Shown piece after piece: positions 17,723-26,950 of a stretch of 64,000 nucleotides of DNA. Under the pieces are notes generated by a model that was given only the letters and a program-made list of their open reading frames with translations, was not told the DNA's origin and did no database searches. This DNA comes from Sulfobacillus sp. (GTDB taxonomy: Bacteria; Bacillota; Sulfobacillia; Sulfobacillales; Sulfobacillaceae), in assembly GCA_027309085.1 (NCBI GenBank), contig DAIDDL010000009.1, positions 27,018-91,017 on the forward strand. Reading direction: 5' to 3'. How positions within the stretch are numbered: the first letter of the stretch is position 1; each line of letters opens with the position of its first letter. Made by a program: the position numbers and the translations under genes.

Positions 17723-18562
17723 ATTGGGCCGCTACTGATTATCGGCGGGAAGGAAGATAAACATAAAACGCCCGAGGTGCTCTTGACCCTTGTAAACCTC
17801 GTGCGCGCCTCTGCGCGGCCCAGAAGCATTGGGGTGGTGACGACCGCTTCGGCTTGGGAAGAAGAGGCCTTTGCCACCTACCGCCAGGCGTTTGGGGCAA
17901 TGGGGCTGGAAGAGGTGGACCCCCTATTTATCCGCACTCGCCTGCAGGCAGGCGCCAGAGACTGGGAGCACCGTCTGGAACAGCTGGGCGCCGTATTTTT
18001 TGTCGGCGGGGACCAACTCAGGATTACCAGCCTGCTGGGGGGCACGGCATTTCACGGAGCCCTGAAAACCAGCCTCCAGTCCGGCCTCATCGTGGCAGGC
18101 ACATCGGCGGGAGCTTCGATGATGTCGTCCACCATGATTGTGGAGGGGGCGGCTGAAGAGCCGCCGTCGCGCTCTCTTGTGCGCATGGCCTCCGGAATGG
18201 GGCTGTGGGATGACGCCGTGATCGACCAGCATTTCACACAGAGAGGGCGCATCGGCCGTCTCTTGGCCGCTGTGGCCCAAAATCCGGCGGTGCTTGGCGT
18301 CGGCATTGACGAAGACACGGCTCTTCTCGTCGATTTGGACCGCCGGCAGATGCGGGTCTATGGCTCCCAAAATGTCACGCTGCTCGATGGGCGTTTTGTG
18401 GAGCAGAGCAATGTCCAGGAATCCGGACCGGCCCAAGCTCTGTCCCTGACCCATGTCAGACTGCATGTGCTGGCGAAAGGCTATGGATTTCATCTGCGCG
18501 CCAGGCAGCCTTTTTTGTGCAGCCCGGCGCACCCGCATGAGGAGGAATACGGTGGAGATTGA
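17723..18562 (+). CDS. cphB: Cyanophycinase (peptidase S51), apparent ATT start
   Basis: A 279-residue serine exopeptidase that cuts the storage polymer cyanophycin into beta-Asp-Arg dipeptides. It has the N-terminal block GPLLIIGGKEDK, FVGGDQLRI, the nucleophile Ser in GTSAGASMMSS and DQHFTQRGRIGRL. The N-terminal block is conserved in the family but lies upstream of the first ATG/GTG/TTG of the frame (GTG 17777). The only start that includes it is ATT at 17723, 7 bases after a GGAG, giving a product that begins (M)GPLLIIGG. The gene overlaps cphA by 11 bases, so synthesis and breakdown enzymes are made together. Confidence 0.85.
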   Translation: MGPLLIIGGKEDKHKTPEVLLTLVNLVRASARPRSIGVVTTASAWEEEAFATYRQAFGAMGLEEVDPLFIRTRLQAGARDWEHRLEQLGAVFFVGGDQLRITSLLGGTAFHGALKTSLQSGLIVAGTSAGASMMSSTMIVEGAAEEPPSRSLVRMASGMGLWDDAVIDQHFTQRGRIGRLLAAVAQNPAVLGVGIDEDTALLVDLDRRQMRVYGSQNVTLLDGRFVEQSNVQESGPAQALSLTHVRLHVLAKGYGFHLRARQPFLCSPAHPHEEEYGGD

Positions 18563-21188
18563 ACATGTGACGTTTTATGCGGGTCCCAACCGCCATACCC
18601 TGAGGAGCGCGGTGGAGGCTGTGGTGCGTCTCGGCGACTACGGGCGGGAGCCTAGCTCTGCGCATGTGGACTTTGCTCCCCGGCTCTTTGCAGCGCTTCC
18701 CGGGCTGGGAGAGCATGTCTGCTCGGAGGGACACCGGGGCGGATTTGAGGAGCGCATGCAAGAAGGCACGTACCTGGGGCATGTGGCCGAGCATGTGACT
18801 CTGGAAATTCTGTTTCAATCCGGCGAGCGCGGCCATTACGGCAAAACCCGGGAAATAGCGGGGACTGACAGTGTTCGGGTGATTTTTGAAAGCGACACGG
18901 AAAATGGGGGGCGGCAAGCCTTGGAAGAGGCTCTGCGCCTGGTGGGCGGGTTATGGGACGGCGCCGCGGACGATGACGCGTGCGCGGCCCGCCTGAGTGC
19001 TGTCGAAGATAGCATCCGCGCCCAGCATCTGGGCCCTTCGACCCAGGCCATTATCGACGCTGCCCGGGCGCGGGATATCCCGGTGCGGCGCCTGGACGAA
19101 GGCAGTCTGGTGCGGCTCGGGATAGGGGCGGCCCAGCGGCGGGTGATGGCTGCGGTGACCGACCGCACCGCGGTCATCGGCGCGGAACTCTGCCAGGACA
19201 AAGCGCTGACGAAGACACTTCTCGAGCGGCAGGGAATTCCGGTGCCGCCAGGGAGCAGCGTGCGGTGCTGGGAGGAGGCGCTGCAAGCCGCCAGGAAGCT
19301 GGGATTTCCGGTGGCGGTGAAACCCCAAAGCGGCCAGCAGGGCCGGGGGGTGAGCACGCAGGTGGCCTCCGCACAGGAATTGCGCCGGGCTTTTGCATGG
19401 GCCCAGCAGCAAGGGGAAACCGTGCTCATCGAGGAGCAGGTCGACGGTCCGGCCTACCGGGTTCTGGTAGTCCAGGGGCAGGTGGTGGCCGCCAGCCTCA
19501 GGAATCCGCCTGGGGTGGAAGGAGACGGCATTCGCAGCATTCATGAGCTTGTGGCCCAGGCTAATGCGGACCCGAGGCGCTGTCCCGGTCACCAGGGCCC
19601 GCTGAGCCTGATCCCCGAGGACGAGGGGCTGGAAACGGCACTGGCCCACCAGGGGCTGTCCCTGCAGACCGTGCCCGGTCTAGGGAAGAAGGTCTTGCTG
19701 CGGGACACTGCCAACCTTTCCAGCGGGGGGGAGGCGGAAGATGTGACCGATTCCCTGGGCCCTGACTTCATTGAGGATATGGTGAGGGCACAGCGAGCCG
19801 TAGGGCTGGATATTGCAGGGATCGATGTCATCACTCCAGATCTGGGACGTTCCCTTGAGGAGGCGGGCGGCCGGGTGATCGAGGTCAACGCATCGCCAGG
19901 ACTGCGCATGCACCTTTACCCGTCGGCCGGCCGCCCGCGGGCGGTGGGCGAGGCGATTGTGGAGTCGCTCTTCGGGCAGGGTACGGGGCGCATCCCGGTC
20001 TGCGCGGTGACCGGGACCAATGGCAAAACCACAGTGACCCGCATGCTGGCGCACATGTGGCGGCAGACCGGCAAAGTGGTAGGGATGACGACGACTGACG
20101 GCATTGTCATTGGCCAGCGCCGGATCCAGCAGGGGGACCTGACAGGTCCATGGTCGGCCGAAGTGGTGCTGGGGGACCCGACGGCTGAAGTGGCTGTGCT
20201 GGAAACGGCCAGGGGAGGAATGGCGCGGCACGGGCTGGGATTCGGAGATTGTGACGTGGCGGTGGTGACCAATATCGGCCCCGACCATTTGGGCCAGGAC
20301 GGGATCAGTACACTCGATGACCTCACGCATCTCAAGGCTCTGGTAGTCGACGTGGTCCGCCCCGGCGGGGCGGCCGTGCTGAATGCGGATGATCCCCGGG
20401 TAGCGGCTATGGCCGCCCGCGCAGCGGGCCGTATCGTGTGGTTTTCGGTGCGCGACGACAATCCTCTGGTCGTGGATCACCTGGCCTCGGGAGGAGAAGC
20501 GGTGGTGCTGAGCCGGGGCTACATGGTGCACCGCCAAGGCACGGTATCCAGGCGGCTGATTGGCAGCCGGGCCCTGCCCGCAGGATGGCGCGGAAGGGCA
20601 GGATTCAATGTCCAAAATGCCATGGCGGCGGCTGCGGCCGCGCTGGCTATGGGACTTGACGCCCCGTTTGTCGGGCGCAGTCTGGCCTCTTTCCACGTGG
20701 ACGAGGACAGTCAAAACCCGGGAAGGCTGGAGATGGTCAAGGGGGAGGCTGTGGACCTTCTGCTGGACTATGCCCACAACCAGCCCGCACTGGCGGCTCT
20801 GGGAGAGCTCATCCGCACCTTGGGCTACCGCCGGGTCACGACGGTTTTGGGATTGCCGGGGGACCGCCGCAATCAGGAGCTGGCTTTGGCAGTGCGCGAG
20901 GCCCGCCATTTTTCGGACACTCTGGTCATCCGCGAGGATGAGGACTTGAGGGGGCGGGAGCCGGGAGAGATGGCGAGGCTGTGCGTCGACACCCTGCTGG
21001 AGGACGGGGCGGAGCCGGGCAGCTGGACCGTCACCCTGTCGGAGTCCGAAGCGGTCGGGCGGGCCGTGGCTTCGGCGCCGGAGGGCAGTCTGGTCGTGGT
21101 GCTGTTTGAGCATTATGAAACGGCCCGGCGGGCGGGTCTCACAGCCATGGCGCTGAGGGGGCCAGGCGCACAGAAGTCATGGGCCTGA
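18552..21188 (+). CDS. cphA: Cyanophycin synthetase
   Basis: An 878-residue, two-active-site ligase that builds multi-L-arginyl-poly-L-aspartate. The N-terminal domain (about 1-160) is followed by an ATP-grasp domain (about 220-470, KPQSGQQGRGVSTQ, VIEVNASPGLRMH) that adds Asp, and a Mur-ligase-like domain (about 480-878, P-loop TGTNGKTTVTRM, DYAHNQPALAALGELI) that adds Arg. The start is GTG 18552 after GGAGGAATACG; the length equals that of canonical CphA. Both catalytic centres look intact. With cphB it forms a nitrogen-storage unit, inserted between veg and ispE of the usual order. Confidence 0.95.
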   Translation: MEIEHVTFYAGPNRHTLRSAVEAVVRLGDYGREPSSAHVDFAPRLFAALPGLGEHVCSEGHRGGFEERMQEGTYLGHVAEHVTLEILFQSGERGHYGKTREIAGTDSVRVIFESDTENGGRQALEEALRLVGGLWDGAADDDACAARLSAVEDSIRAQHLGPSTQAIIDAARARDIPVRRLDEGSLVRLGIGAAQRRVMAAVTDRTAVIGAELCQDKALTKTLLERQGIPVPPGSSVRCWEEALQAARKLGFPVAVKPQSGQQGRGVSTQVASAQELRRAFAWAQQQGETVLIEEQVDGPAYRVLVVQGQVVAASLRNPPGVEGDGIRSIHELVAQANADPRRCPGHQGPLSLIPEDEGLETALAHQGLSLQTVPGLGKKVLLRDTANLSSGGEAEDVTDSLGPDFIEDMVRAQRAVGLDIAGIDVITPDLGRSLEEAGGRVIEVNASPGLRMHLYPSAGRPRAVGEAIVESLFGQGTGRIPVCAVTGTNGKTTVTRMLAHMWRQTGKVVGMTTTDGIVIGQRRIQQGDLTGPWSAEVVLGDPTAEVAVLETARGGMARHGLGFGDCDVAVVTNIGPDHLGQDGISTLDDLTHLKALVVDVVRPGGAAVLNADDPRVAAMAARAAGRIVWFSVRDDNPLVVDHLASGGEAVVLSRGYMVHRQGTVSRRLIGSRALPAGWRGRAGFNVQNAMAAAAAALAMGLDAPFVGRSLASFHVDEDSQNPGRLEMVKGEAVDLLLDYAHNQPALAALGELIRTLGYRRVTTVLGLPGDRRNQELALAVREARHFSDTLVIREDEDLRGREPGEMARLCVDTLLEDGAEPGSWTVTLSESEAVGRAVASAPEGSLVVVLFEHYETARRAGLTAMALRGPGAQKSWA

Positions 21189-21276
21189 GCGCCTAGGTGC
21201 GCCGAAGACTGCGCAAATCTTTAGCTCTCCCGCACTTTGGTGTAAGATACTCCCAGTACCTGGCGGGGAGGGGTTC

Positions 21277-22131
21277 ATCACGCCACCATCTTACTGGCGG
21301 TCCGAGGCATGCGCCAAAATCAATCTGGGATTATGGGTGGAGCCCCGTGATGCACGGGGCTACCACCCTGTCCGCACGCTGATGCAGACGGTTGCGCTGT
21401 GCGACCGGATTGACATTCGCCCAGCCCGGCGGTACCGCCTGACGATCCCGCAGGTCTACGGCGACCCTGAGCGCAATCTGATTACCCGGGCATACCGTCT
21501 GGGCAGGGAAATCGCCCGGGACTTGCCTGTGGTGTCTATTGCCTGCGTCAAGAATATTCCCGCAGGAGCGGGCTTGGGCGGGGGGAGCGCCGACGGGGCT
21601 GCAGTGCTGCGGTGGGTCCAGGCATGCTCTCCCCTGTCTGATGCCGCCTCCCATGCGCACCAGCTCGGGATGGACGTGCCTTTTCTCGTCCGGGGCGGGA
21701 CGGCGGCGGCGGCAGGGTATGGTGAGCAGCTGCAGTTTTTGGCGCCGCTGCCGCCGTGGCCGGTGCTGCTGGCGTCTCCCGGGTTCGGCGTGCCGACCGA
21801 TCAGGCGTACCGGGCTTTTGATCAGCTGCCTCCGGCTTTTGCAAAGATGCCCAGCCTGGACCAGCTGGCACGCGAGGTGCGAGGCGGCCAGGTGCCCCCC
21901 GATCTGTTCAACGGTCTCGAGCGCGCAGCCTGGGCGGTGCGGCCCGCACTGAGGGCTTTTAAAGAGACGCTCGAGCGTTCAACTGGTTTGTCATGGTTTC
22001 TGTCGGGCAGCGGTTCGGTATATTTTTCCTTAAACAGGGACCGCGAGATTTTGGCCGCCGCCCGTCGCGTTTTGCGGCGGCAAGGCATACCATGGACAGA
22101 GGTGACGCACTTTGTCCCCTCGGTGGACTGA
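21277..22131 (+). CDS. ispE: 4-diphosphocytidyl-2-C-methyl-D-erythritol kinase, apparent ATC start
   Basis: A GHMP kinase of the MEP isoprenoid pathway. The N-terminal EACAKINLGLWVEPRDARGYH and the ATP loop PAGAGLGGGSADGAA are diagnostic. The ACAKINL block begins before the first ATG/GTG/TTG of the frame (GTG 21337). No such codon exists upstream as far as I could read the frame (to about 21193). The best-placed initiator is ATC 21277, 5 bases after GGAGG, giving 284 residues, the normal length. TAAGAT at 21243-21248 may be its -10. A lost base upstream is the alternative. Confidence 0.85.
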   Translation: MTPPSYWRSEACAKINLGLWVEPRDARGYHPVRTLMQTVALCDRIDIRPARRYRLTIPQVYGDPERNLITRAYRLGREIARDLPVVSIACVKNIPAGAGLGGGSADGAAVLRWVQACSPLSDAASHAHQLGMDVPFLVRGGTAAAAGYGEQLQFLAPLPPWPVLLASPGFGVPTDQAYRAFDQLPPAFAKMPSLDQLAREVRGGQVPPDLFNGLERAAWAVRPALRAFKETLERSTGLSWFLSGSGSVYFSLNRDREILAAARRVLRRQGIPWTEVTHFVPSVD

Positions 22132-22144
22132 AGGAGATGACGGA

Positions 22145-22915
22145 ATGAATCAGCATCCGGCAATTGTGCTGGCGGGACAACGCAATGACGGCCGGCTGGC
22201 GCCGGTGGATCCCAGTCAGTGGGAAGCCGAAATACGGCTTGATGGCCGCATGATGGTGGAATACGTCGTAGAGGCTCTGCAGCAGTCGAGCCGGGTGGGC
22301 CCCATCGTCGTGGTGGGCCCCCAGAGCCTGCCTCTGCATGACGTGCTGTGGGCTCCGGTGCATGATGAGATGTTCGCCAATGTGCTCAGCGGCCTGGATG
22401 TTGTCGGAGAGGGGCCCGTGCTGGTCGCGACGGCGGATGTGCCGCTCTTGACGCCGGACGCAGTCAACGCCTTCGTGGATGCCGCCGGCGCCGACTTTGA
22501 CGTGGTCTATCCCATTATCGAAAAATCCTTGGTGGAGGCCAAATTTCCCGAGACGCAAAGAACGTACGTGCGCCTCGTGGACGGCACATTTACCGGGGGC
22601 AATGTGTTCATGGTCAGAAAAGAGGCCGTGCTGCAGAGCCGCCACGCGGTCGCGGAACTTTTGAGCCACCGCAAGGCGCCCTGGCGGCTGGCCGGTGATA
22701 TTGGCATCGGGGTTCTGTTGAAGTGGCTGATAGGGCGGCTCAGCATTGAGGACGCGCAAAAGCGGGTCCGGGAACTATTGGGGATTAACGGGCAGGCGCT
22801 GATTTTCGACTATCCGGAGGTCGGCGTGGATGTGGATAAGCCTCAGGACTGGGAGTTGGCGAACCTTTTGCTGAAAAACAGGCCCGAAGTGTCCTCTTCA
22901 TTTCAAAATCCCTAA
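22145..22915 (+). CDS. MobA-like nucleotidyltransferase family protein
   Basis: A 256-residue protein with a GT-A/NTP-transferase fold: IVLAGQRNDGRLAP at the nucleotide loop, LDGRMMVEYVVEAL, LVATADVPLLTPDAVN and a C-terminal DYPEVGVDVDKPQDWELA that resembles the end of MobA/IspD-like proteins. It probably transfers a nucleotide to a small molecule, but the substrate is not evident. The loop is LAGQRNDG and lacks the usual GGxSxRMG pattern. ATG 22145 follows AAGGAGATGACGG. It lies 13 bases after ispE, so co-transcription is likely. Confidence 0.75.
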   Translation: MNQHPAIVLAGQRNDGRLAPVDPSQWEAEIRLDGRMMVEYVVEALQQSSRVGPIVVVGPQSLPLHDVLWAPVHDEMFANVLSGLDVVGEGPVLVATADVPLLTPDAVNAFVDAAGADFDVVYPIIEKSLVEAKFPETQRTYVRLVDGTFTGGNVFMVRKEAVLQSRHAVAELLSHRKAPWRLAGDIGIGVLLKWLIGRLSIEDAQKRVRELLGINGQALIFDYPEVGVDVDKPQDWELANLLLKNRPEVSSSFQNP

Positions 22916-22976
22916 ACTCTGGGGCAATATCAATGCAAAGGGAGCGACCACAACGGATATCAAGTCACCCGGCCGG

Positions 22977-23810
22977 ATGCGGGACCGCTATAAACGGTTG
23001 ATTGCGCTGACCGGCTATTTGCTGGCCCATCCGCGCACGCAGTGGAGTTTGACCGAACTGAGCGCCACTTTGCAGGTGGCGAAATCCACACTGTCCGAAG
23101 ATCTCATGTTTATCAAGGACATTTTGGAAAGTGCCGGTCAGGGCACGGTGGTGACACAGGTAGGGGCCCAGGGCGGGGTGGTTTACCTCCCCGCCCTCGA
23201 CCGCAAAAGGGCAGCGCTGGCGCTTGAGACGTGGGCCCACAGACTGGCGGAGCCTGACCGCCTCACCGCGGACGGGTTTCTCTACATGACGGACCTGCTG
23301 TTTGAGCCCCGTCTGGTGGAACCACTGGGAGAACTGTTGGCGGCTCCTTTCCGCGACCAGGCCGTGGACGCTGTGGCGACCGTGGAAACCAAGGGGATTC
23401 CCCTGGCGCTGGCCTGCGCGAAAGCCTTGGGCACTGACGTGGTGCTGATCCGGCGGGACAGCCGGCTGTCGGAAGGATCTGCGCTGTCCATCAACTATCT
23501 GTCCGGCTCTTCGCGGCGGATCCAGTCAATGTCCCTAGCCCGCCGCGCCCTCCATAGGGGAAGCCAAGTCCTGTTTGTAGATGATTTTATGAAGGCCGGG
23601 GGCACGGCCCGCGCAGCGACCGACCTGCTGGGGGAATTTGGCGCCCACGTGGTGGGAGCGGGGGTGCTGGTCTCGACGGCGGAGCCCCTCAGCAAGCTGA
23701 TCAGCAAGTTTTGGAGCCTTTTAGAGTGGGACGAAGCCCTGGCCAAGGTGGTGCCCAGTGTATGGGCCCAGGACCTGTGCGGCACAGGAGAGGGAGACAG
23801 TCATGGCTGA
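22977..23810 (+). CDS. purR: Pur operon repressor PurR
   Basis: A 277-residue regulator of the Bacillus PurR type: an N-terminal winged helix (RLIALTGYLLAHPRTQWSLT, TLQVAKSTLSEDLMFIKDIL) and a C-terminal phosphoribosyltransferase-like domain with the PRPP loop LFVDDFMKAGGTARA. In Bacillus it represses purine genes and is released by PRPP. The ATG has only a weak ribosome site, but this start aligns with known PurR. It overlaps ilvA by 8 bases. Confidence 0.93.
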   Translation: MRDRYKRLIALTGYLLAHPRTQWSLTELSATLQVAKSTLSEDLMFIKDILESAGQGTVVTQVGAQGGVVYLPALDRKRAALALETWAHRLAEPDRLTADGFLYMTDLLFEPRLVEPLGELLAAPFRDQAVDAVATVETKGIPLALACAKALGTDVVLIRRDSRLSEGSALSINYLSGSSRRIQSMSLARRALHRGSQVLFVDDFMKAGGTARAATDLLGEFGAHVVGAGVLVSTAEPLSKLISKFWSLLEWDEALAKVVPSVWAQDLCGTGEGDSHG

Positions 23811-25026
23811 CATTGATGAGATCACACTGGATACGGTCCGTGAGGCGGCAGCGGCGCTGCAGGGAGTGACGGTGGTGACTCCGCTGCAGGAGTCGGTGTA
23901 TATCAACGACCTGCTGGGCGCCCGCGTTTTTTTCAAACTGGAAAATCTGCAGCGGACGGGGTCGTTCAAGTTGCGCGGGGCATACAACCGGCTGCGCCAG
24001 CTGTCCCCGGCCGAGCTCAGGCGGGGGGTGGTGGCCGCCTCTGCCGGAAATCATGCCCAGGGGGTGGCGCTGGCAGCAGGGCTGGTCGGCACGACTTCGC
24101 TGATCTATATGCCCGAGGGGGCGTCTCTGACAAAAATCGAATCCACCCGGGGCTACGGCGCGGAGATCCGCCTGTTTGGGGAGACATTCGATGATGCCTA
24201 TCAAGAAGCGCTGCGGGTGGCTGAGCAAACGGGCCGCGTGATGGTGCCCGCCTTCAATGACCCCATGATTATTGCCGGGCAGGGGACTCTGGCTCTGGAG
24301 ATGCTCGACGAGCGCCCTAATCTGGATGTGCTGGTGGTGCCCGTAGGCGGGGGCGGGCTGATTGGGGGCATTGCCCTGGCCGCCAAAGCCCAGAACTGCC
24401 GCATCAAGGTAATCGGGGTGCAGACGGATGTGGTGCCGGCTATGGCGCTGTCGCGCAAGGAGCGGCACTTGGTGCAAGCCGCGGGCGGGCGCACGATTGC
24501 TGACGGCATTGCGGTGAAAAGTCCGGGGGAACTGCCTTTCGCCATGGTCGAGCGCTACGTGGACGACATTGTCACGGTGTCTGAGCACGAAATTTCCCGC
24601 GCCATTCTTATCTTTCTGGAGCGCACCAAACTGGTCGTGGAAGGGGCGGGCGCTGTCGGGCTGGCGGCGATGCTGGCGGGGAAAATTCCTTTGGGGCTGG
24701 GCACCGTGGGGGTGGTGGTCAGCGGGGGCAATATTGATGTGACCCTCTTGAACCGCATCATCGAGAAAGGACTGGTGGAGGAAGGGCGCCAGGTCCACCT
24801 CAAAACCACGGTCGGGGACCGTCCGGGACAACTGGTCAAGGTCCTGAACCGGGTGGCGGAGCTTAAGGCCAACGTGATTCGCGTCGAGCACGAGCGGTGG
24901 AGTCCCAGCCTGTCCCCCGCGGAAGTGGGGATCCAGATGGTGCTGGAGACGCGCAATGCCGGTCATGTTCAAGAGATTCTGGACAGTCTCCGGGCAGATG
25001 GGTACGAGGTCTTGATTCAGAATTGA
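23803..25026 (+). CDS. ilvA: Threonine dehydratase
   Basis: A 407-residue PLP enzyme that deaminates threonine to 2-oxobutanoate. The PLP lysine is K56 in [10 protein letters not shown]. Other motifs are [13 protein letters not shown] and the glycine loop [17 protein letters not shown]-terminal ACT domain (about 330-407, [17 protein letters not shown]) suggests allosteric control. It resembles the ~400-residue form (biosynthetic or catabolic cannot be decided). ATG 23803 has AGGAGAGGGAG ahead. It replaces yabJ, which deals with the reactive enamine product of this enzyme family and stands at this position in Bacillus. Confidence 0.92.
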   Translation: MADIDEITLDTVREAAAALQGVTVVTPLQESVYINDLLGARVFFKLENLQRTGSFKLRGAYNRLRQLSPAELRRGVVAASAGNHAQGVALAAGLVGTTSLIYMPEGASLTKIESTRGYGAEIRLFGETFDDAYQEALRVAEQTGRVMVPAFNDPMIIAGQGTLALEMLDERPNLDVLVVPVGGGGLIGGIALAAKAQNCRIKVIGVQTDVVPAMALSRKERHLVQAAGGRTIADGIAVKSPGELPFAMVERYVDDIVTVSEHEISRAILIFLERTKLVVEGAGAVGLAAMLAGKIPLGLGTVGVVVSGGNIDVTLLNRIIEKGLVEEGRQVHLKTTVGDRPGQLVKVLNRVAELKANVIRVEHERWSPSLSPAEVGIQMVLETRNAGHVQEILDSLRADGYEVLIQN

Positions 25027-25047
25027 TTATCAAAATTTTGACAATAT

Positions 25048-25075
25048 AGAGGAATTCTTGTGGACCGCGGCGAAT
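25048..25075 (+). promoter_or_regulatory. Sigma-H-type promoter of spoVG
   Basis: AGAGGAATT (25048-25056) matches the sigma-H -35 RnAGGAwWW, and GGCGAAT (25069-25075) matches the -10 RnnGAAT, 12 bases apart. spoVG of B. subtilis is a classic sigma-H gene, so position and sequence agree. Confidence 0.75.
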
Positions 25076-25126
25076 ACAATACTCCCCGGACAACCGGGCC
25101 ACCCATTGGCACAAGGAGGATTCGTC

Positions 25127-25384
25127 GTGGAAATTACGGATGTGCGGCTCCGCCGCATGACAACTGAGGGAAAAATGAAGGCCGTGGCATCGGTCACTCT
25201 AGATGGGGAGTTTGTCATCCACGATGTGAAAGTGGTGGAGGGACTGAAGGGACTGTTTGTTGCCATGCCCAGCCGGAAAACCCCCGACGGGGAATTTCGG
25301 GATGTGGCGCATCCGATTACCCAGGCGGCCCGGGAACGCATACAGAAGGCAGTGCTGGAGGTGTTTTACGCTGGCGCGGTGTAG
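25127..25384 (+). CDS. spoVG: SpoVG family regulator
   Basis: An 85-residue protein: [43 protein letters not shown] and FRDVAHPIT are nearly consensus SpoVG. The family binds nucleic acid and affects septation and sporulation. GTG 25127 follows AAGGAGGATTCGTC; an in-frame upstream start at 25058 lies inside the promoter. It has its own sigma-H-type promoter and terminator. Confidence 0.95.
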   Translation: MEITDVRLRRMTTEGKMKAVASVTLDGEFVIHDVKVVEGLKGLFVAMPSRKTPDGEFRDVAHPITQAARERIQKAVLEVFYAGAV

Positions 25385-25413
25385 CAGTGGGCCTCGGAAA
25401 TAGGCAAAAGCTG

Positions 25414-25441
25414 GGGGCCGCCATGCGGGCGGTCTCTTTTT
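25414..25441 (+). terminator. Terminator after spoVG
   Basis: A GC stem GGCCGCC / GGGCGGTC around ATGC, followed by TCTTTTT. Confidence 0.8.
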
Positions 25442-25534
25442 GCGCGCGCCAGGTGATTCATCGCAGGCCGAAATTTTGGTATGCTAACCAGGATGTCGGC
25501 TGTTCAAGATCGCCAAGAAATCGGAGGGATTGTT

Positions 25535-26905
25535 TTGCCACAGGCAGAATCCGTGATTTTAGCGGCGGGGCGGGGCACGCGCATGCGCTCTGGCCTGGCC
25601 AAGGCGCTGCACGAGTTGGGCGGGGTGCCGATGGTCGAGCATGTCGTGCGCGCGGTGCGCCAGGCTGGCATGGGAAAGCCCTGGGTCGTGGTCGGGCACC
25701 AGGCGCCGCGAGTCGAAGAGGCTCTGGAAGGGCAGGCGGAGTTTGTGCAGCAGCCGGAAATGCGGGGAACCGGAGATGCGGTGGCGCAGACGCTGGCGCA
25801 GCTGGACGGGGACACCCGCTACCTGGTTGTGCTGCTCGCGGACTGCCCACTGGTCCCGCCTGCCCTGATTCAGGACGTCTTAGCGGCCCATGAGAAGAGC
25901 CAGGCGGCTTGCACCATCGTCAGCATGATTGTGCCGGACCCTCAGGGATACGGCCGCATTATCCGCCAAGCCGGCGACGGGGTGAGCCGTATCGTCGAGG
26001 AGAAAGATGCGGCGGCGGACCCGGCCCTGTACCAGATTACGGAAGTCAACACCGGGATTGGGGTGTGGACCGTCAGCGGTTTGCAGCGGGTCCTGGACAG
26101 TCTGCCGTGGCACCAGGGCGAGCGCTACCTGACAGACGCTGTAGGGGCCCTGGTGGGTCAGGGCAAGCGGGTAGACGTCTATGTGGCGGCGGATGCGGCG
26201 AGGGTCAGGGGGGTGAATTCCCGCCGCGATCTCTCGCAGGCCGAAGCGTACTTGCGGGAACTGACTCTGAACCGGCTGTTTGATGAAGGGGTCACGATTG
26301 TGGACCCGAACTCCACCTACGTGGACATTGACGTCGAAGTGGGGCAGGACACGGTGATTTACCCTATGACCTTTCTGCGCGGACGTACCAAAATCGGGCG
26401 GGAATGCCATATCGGGCCGATGAGTTCCATCGTGTCCAGCCGGTTGGGGGACGGGGTGCGGGTGGACCGCTCAGTGGTGGAGCTCAGCCAGCTCGCCAGC
26501 CACTCATCAGTCGGTCCTTTCAGTCATTTGCGTCCGGGGACCTCCTTGGATCATAATGTGAAAATCGGGAACTTTGTCGAATTAAAGAACACCCGAGTGG
26601 GCACCGGGAGCAAGGCGGGCCATCATTCCTATCTAGGGGATGCGACGATTGGCGGCGGTGTTAATATTGGCGCAGGCACGGTAATTGTGAATTATGACGG
26701 GCAGGCTAAACACCCGACCTTTATTGGCGATGGGGCATTCATTGGGTGCAACGCCAATCTGGTGGCCCCGGTTGAAATCGGGTCGGGCGCTTACGTCGCG
26801 GCTGGCTCCACCATCACCCAGCATGTGCCGCCAGACAGTTTGGGGATTGCCCGCGCCCGGCAGGAAAACAAACCCCAATGGGTGAGCCAGCGCCGGAAAT
26901 CCTAG
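25535..26905 (+). CDS. glmU: Bifunctional GlcNAc-1-P uridyltransferase / GlcN-1-P acetyltransferase
   Basis: A 456-residue enzyme making UDP-GlcNAc for the wall. The N-terminal half has LAAGRGTRMRSGLAKALHEL and LVVLLADCPLVPP (nucleotidyltransfer). The C-terminal half (from about 250) is a left-handed beta helix with hexapeptide repeats and the acetyltransferase His in GSKAGHHSYLGDATIG. TTG 25535 has a GGAGGG site 8 bases upstream; alternatives are ATGs at 25481 and 25493. In Bacillus the same gene (gcaD) follows spoVG. Confidence 0.95.
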   Translation: MPQAESVILAAGRGTRMRSGLAKALHELGGVPMVEHVVRAVRQAGMGKPWVVVGHQAPRVEEALEGQAEFVQQPEMRGTGDAVAQTLAQLDGDTRYLVVLLADCPLVPPALIQDVLAAHEKSQAACTIVSMIVPDPQGYGRIIRQAGDGVSRIVEEKDAAADPALYQITEVNTGIGVWTVSGLQRVLDSLPWHQGERYLTDAVGALVGQGKRVDVYVAADAARVRGVNSRRDLSQAEAYLRELTLNRLFDEGVTIVDPNSTYVDIDVEVGQDTVIYPMTFLRGRTKIGRECHIGPMSSIVSSRLGDGVRVDRSVVELSQLASHSSVGPFSHLRPGTSLDHNVKIGNFVELKNTRVGTGSKAGHHSYLGDATIGGGVNIGAGTVIVNYDGQAKHPTFIGDGAFIGCNANLVAPVEIGSGAYVAAGSTITQHVPPDSLGIARARQENKPQWVSQRRKS

Positions 26906-26950
26906 AAGCGGGCAGAAAGTCAATGCAGCAGGAAGGGGATCATTGTTCCA

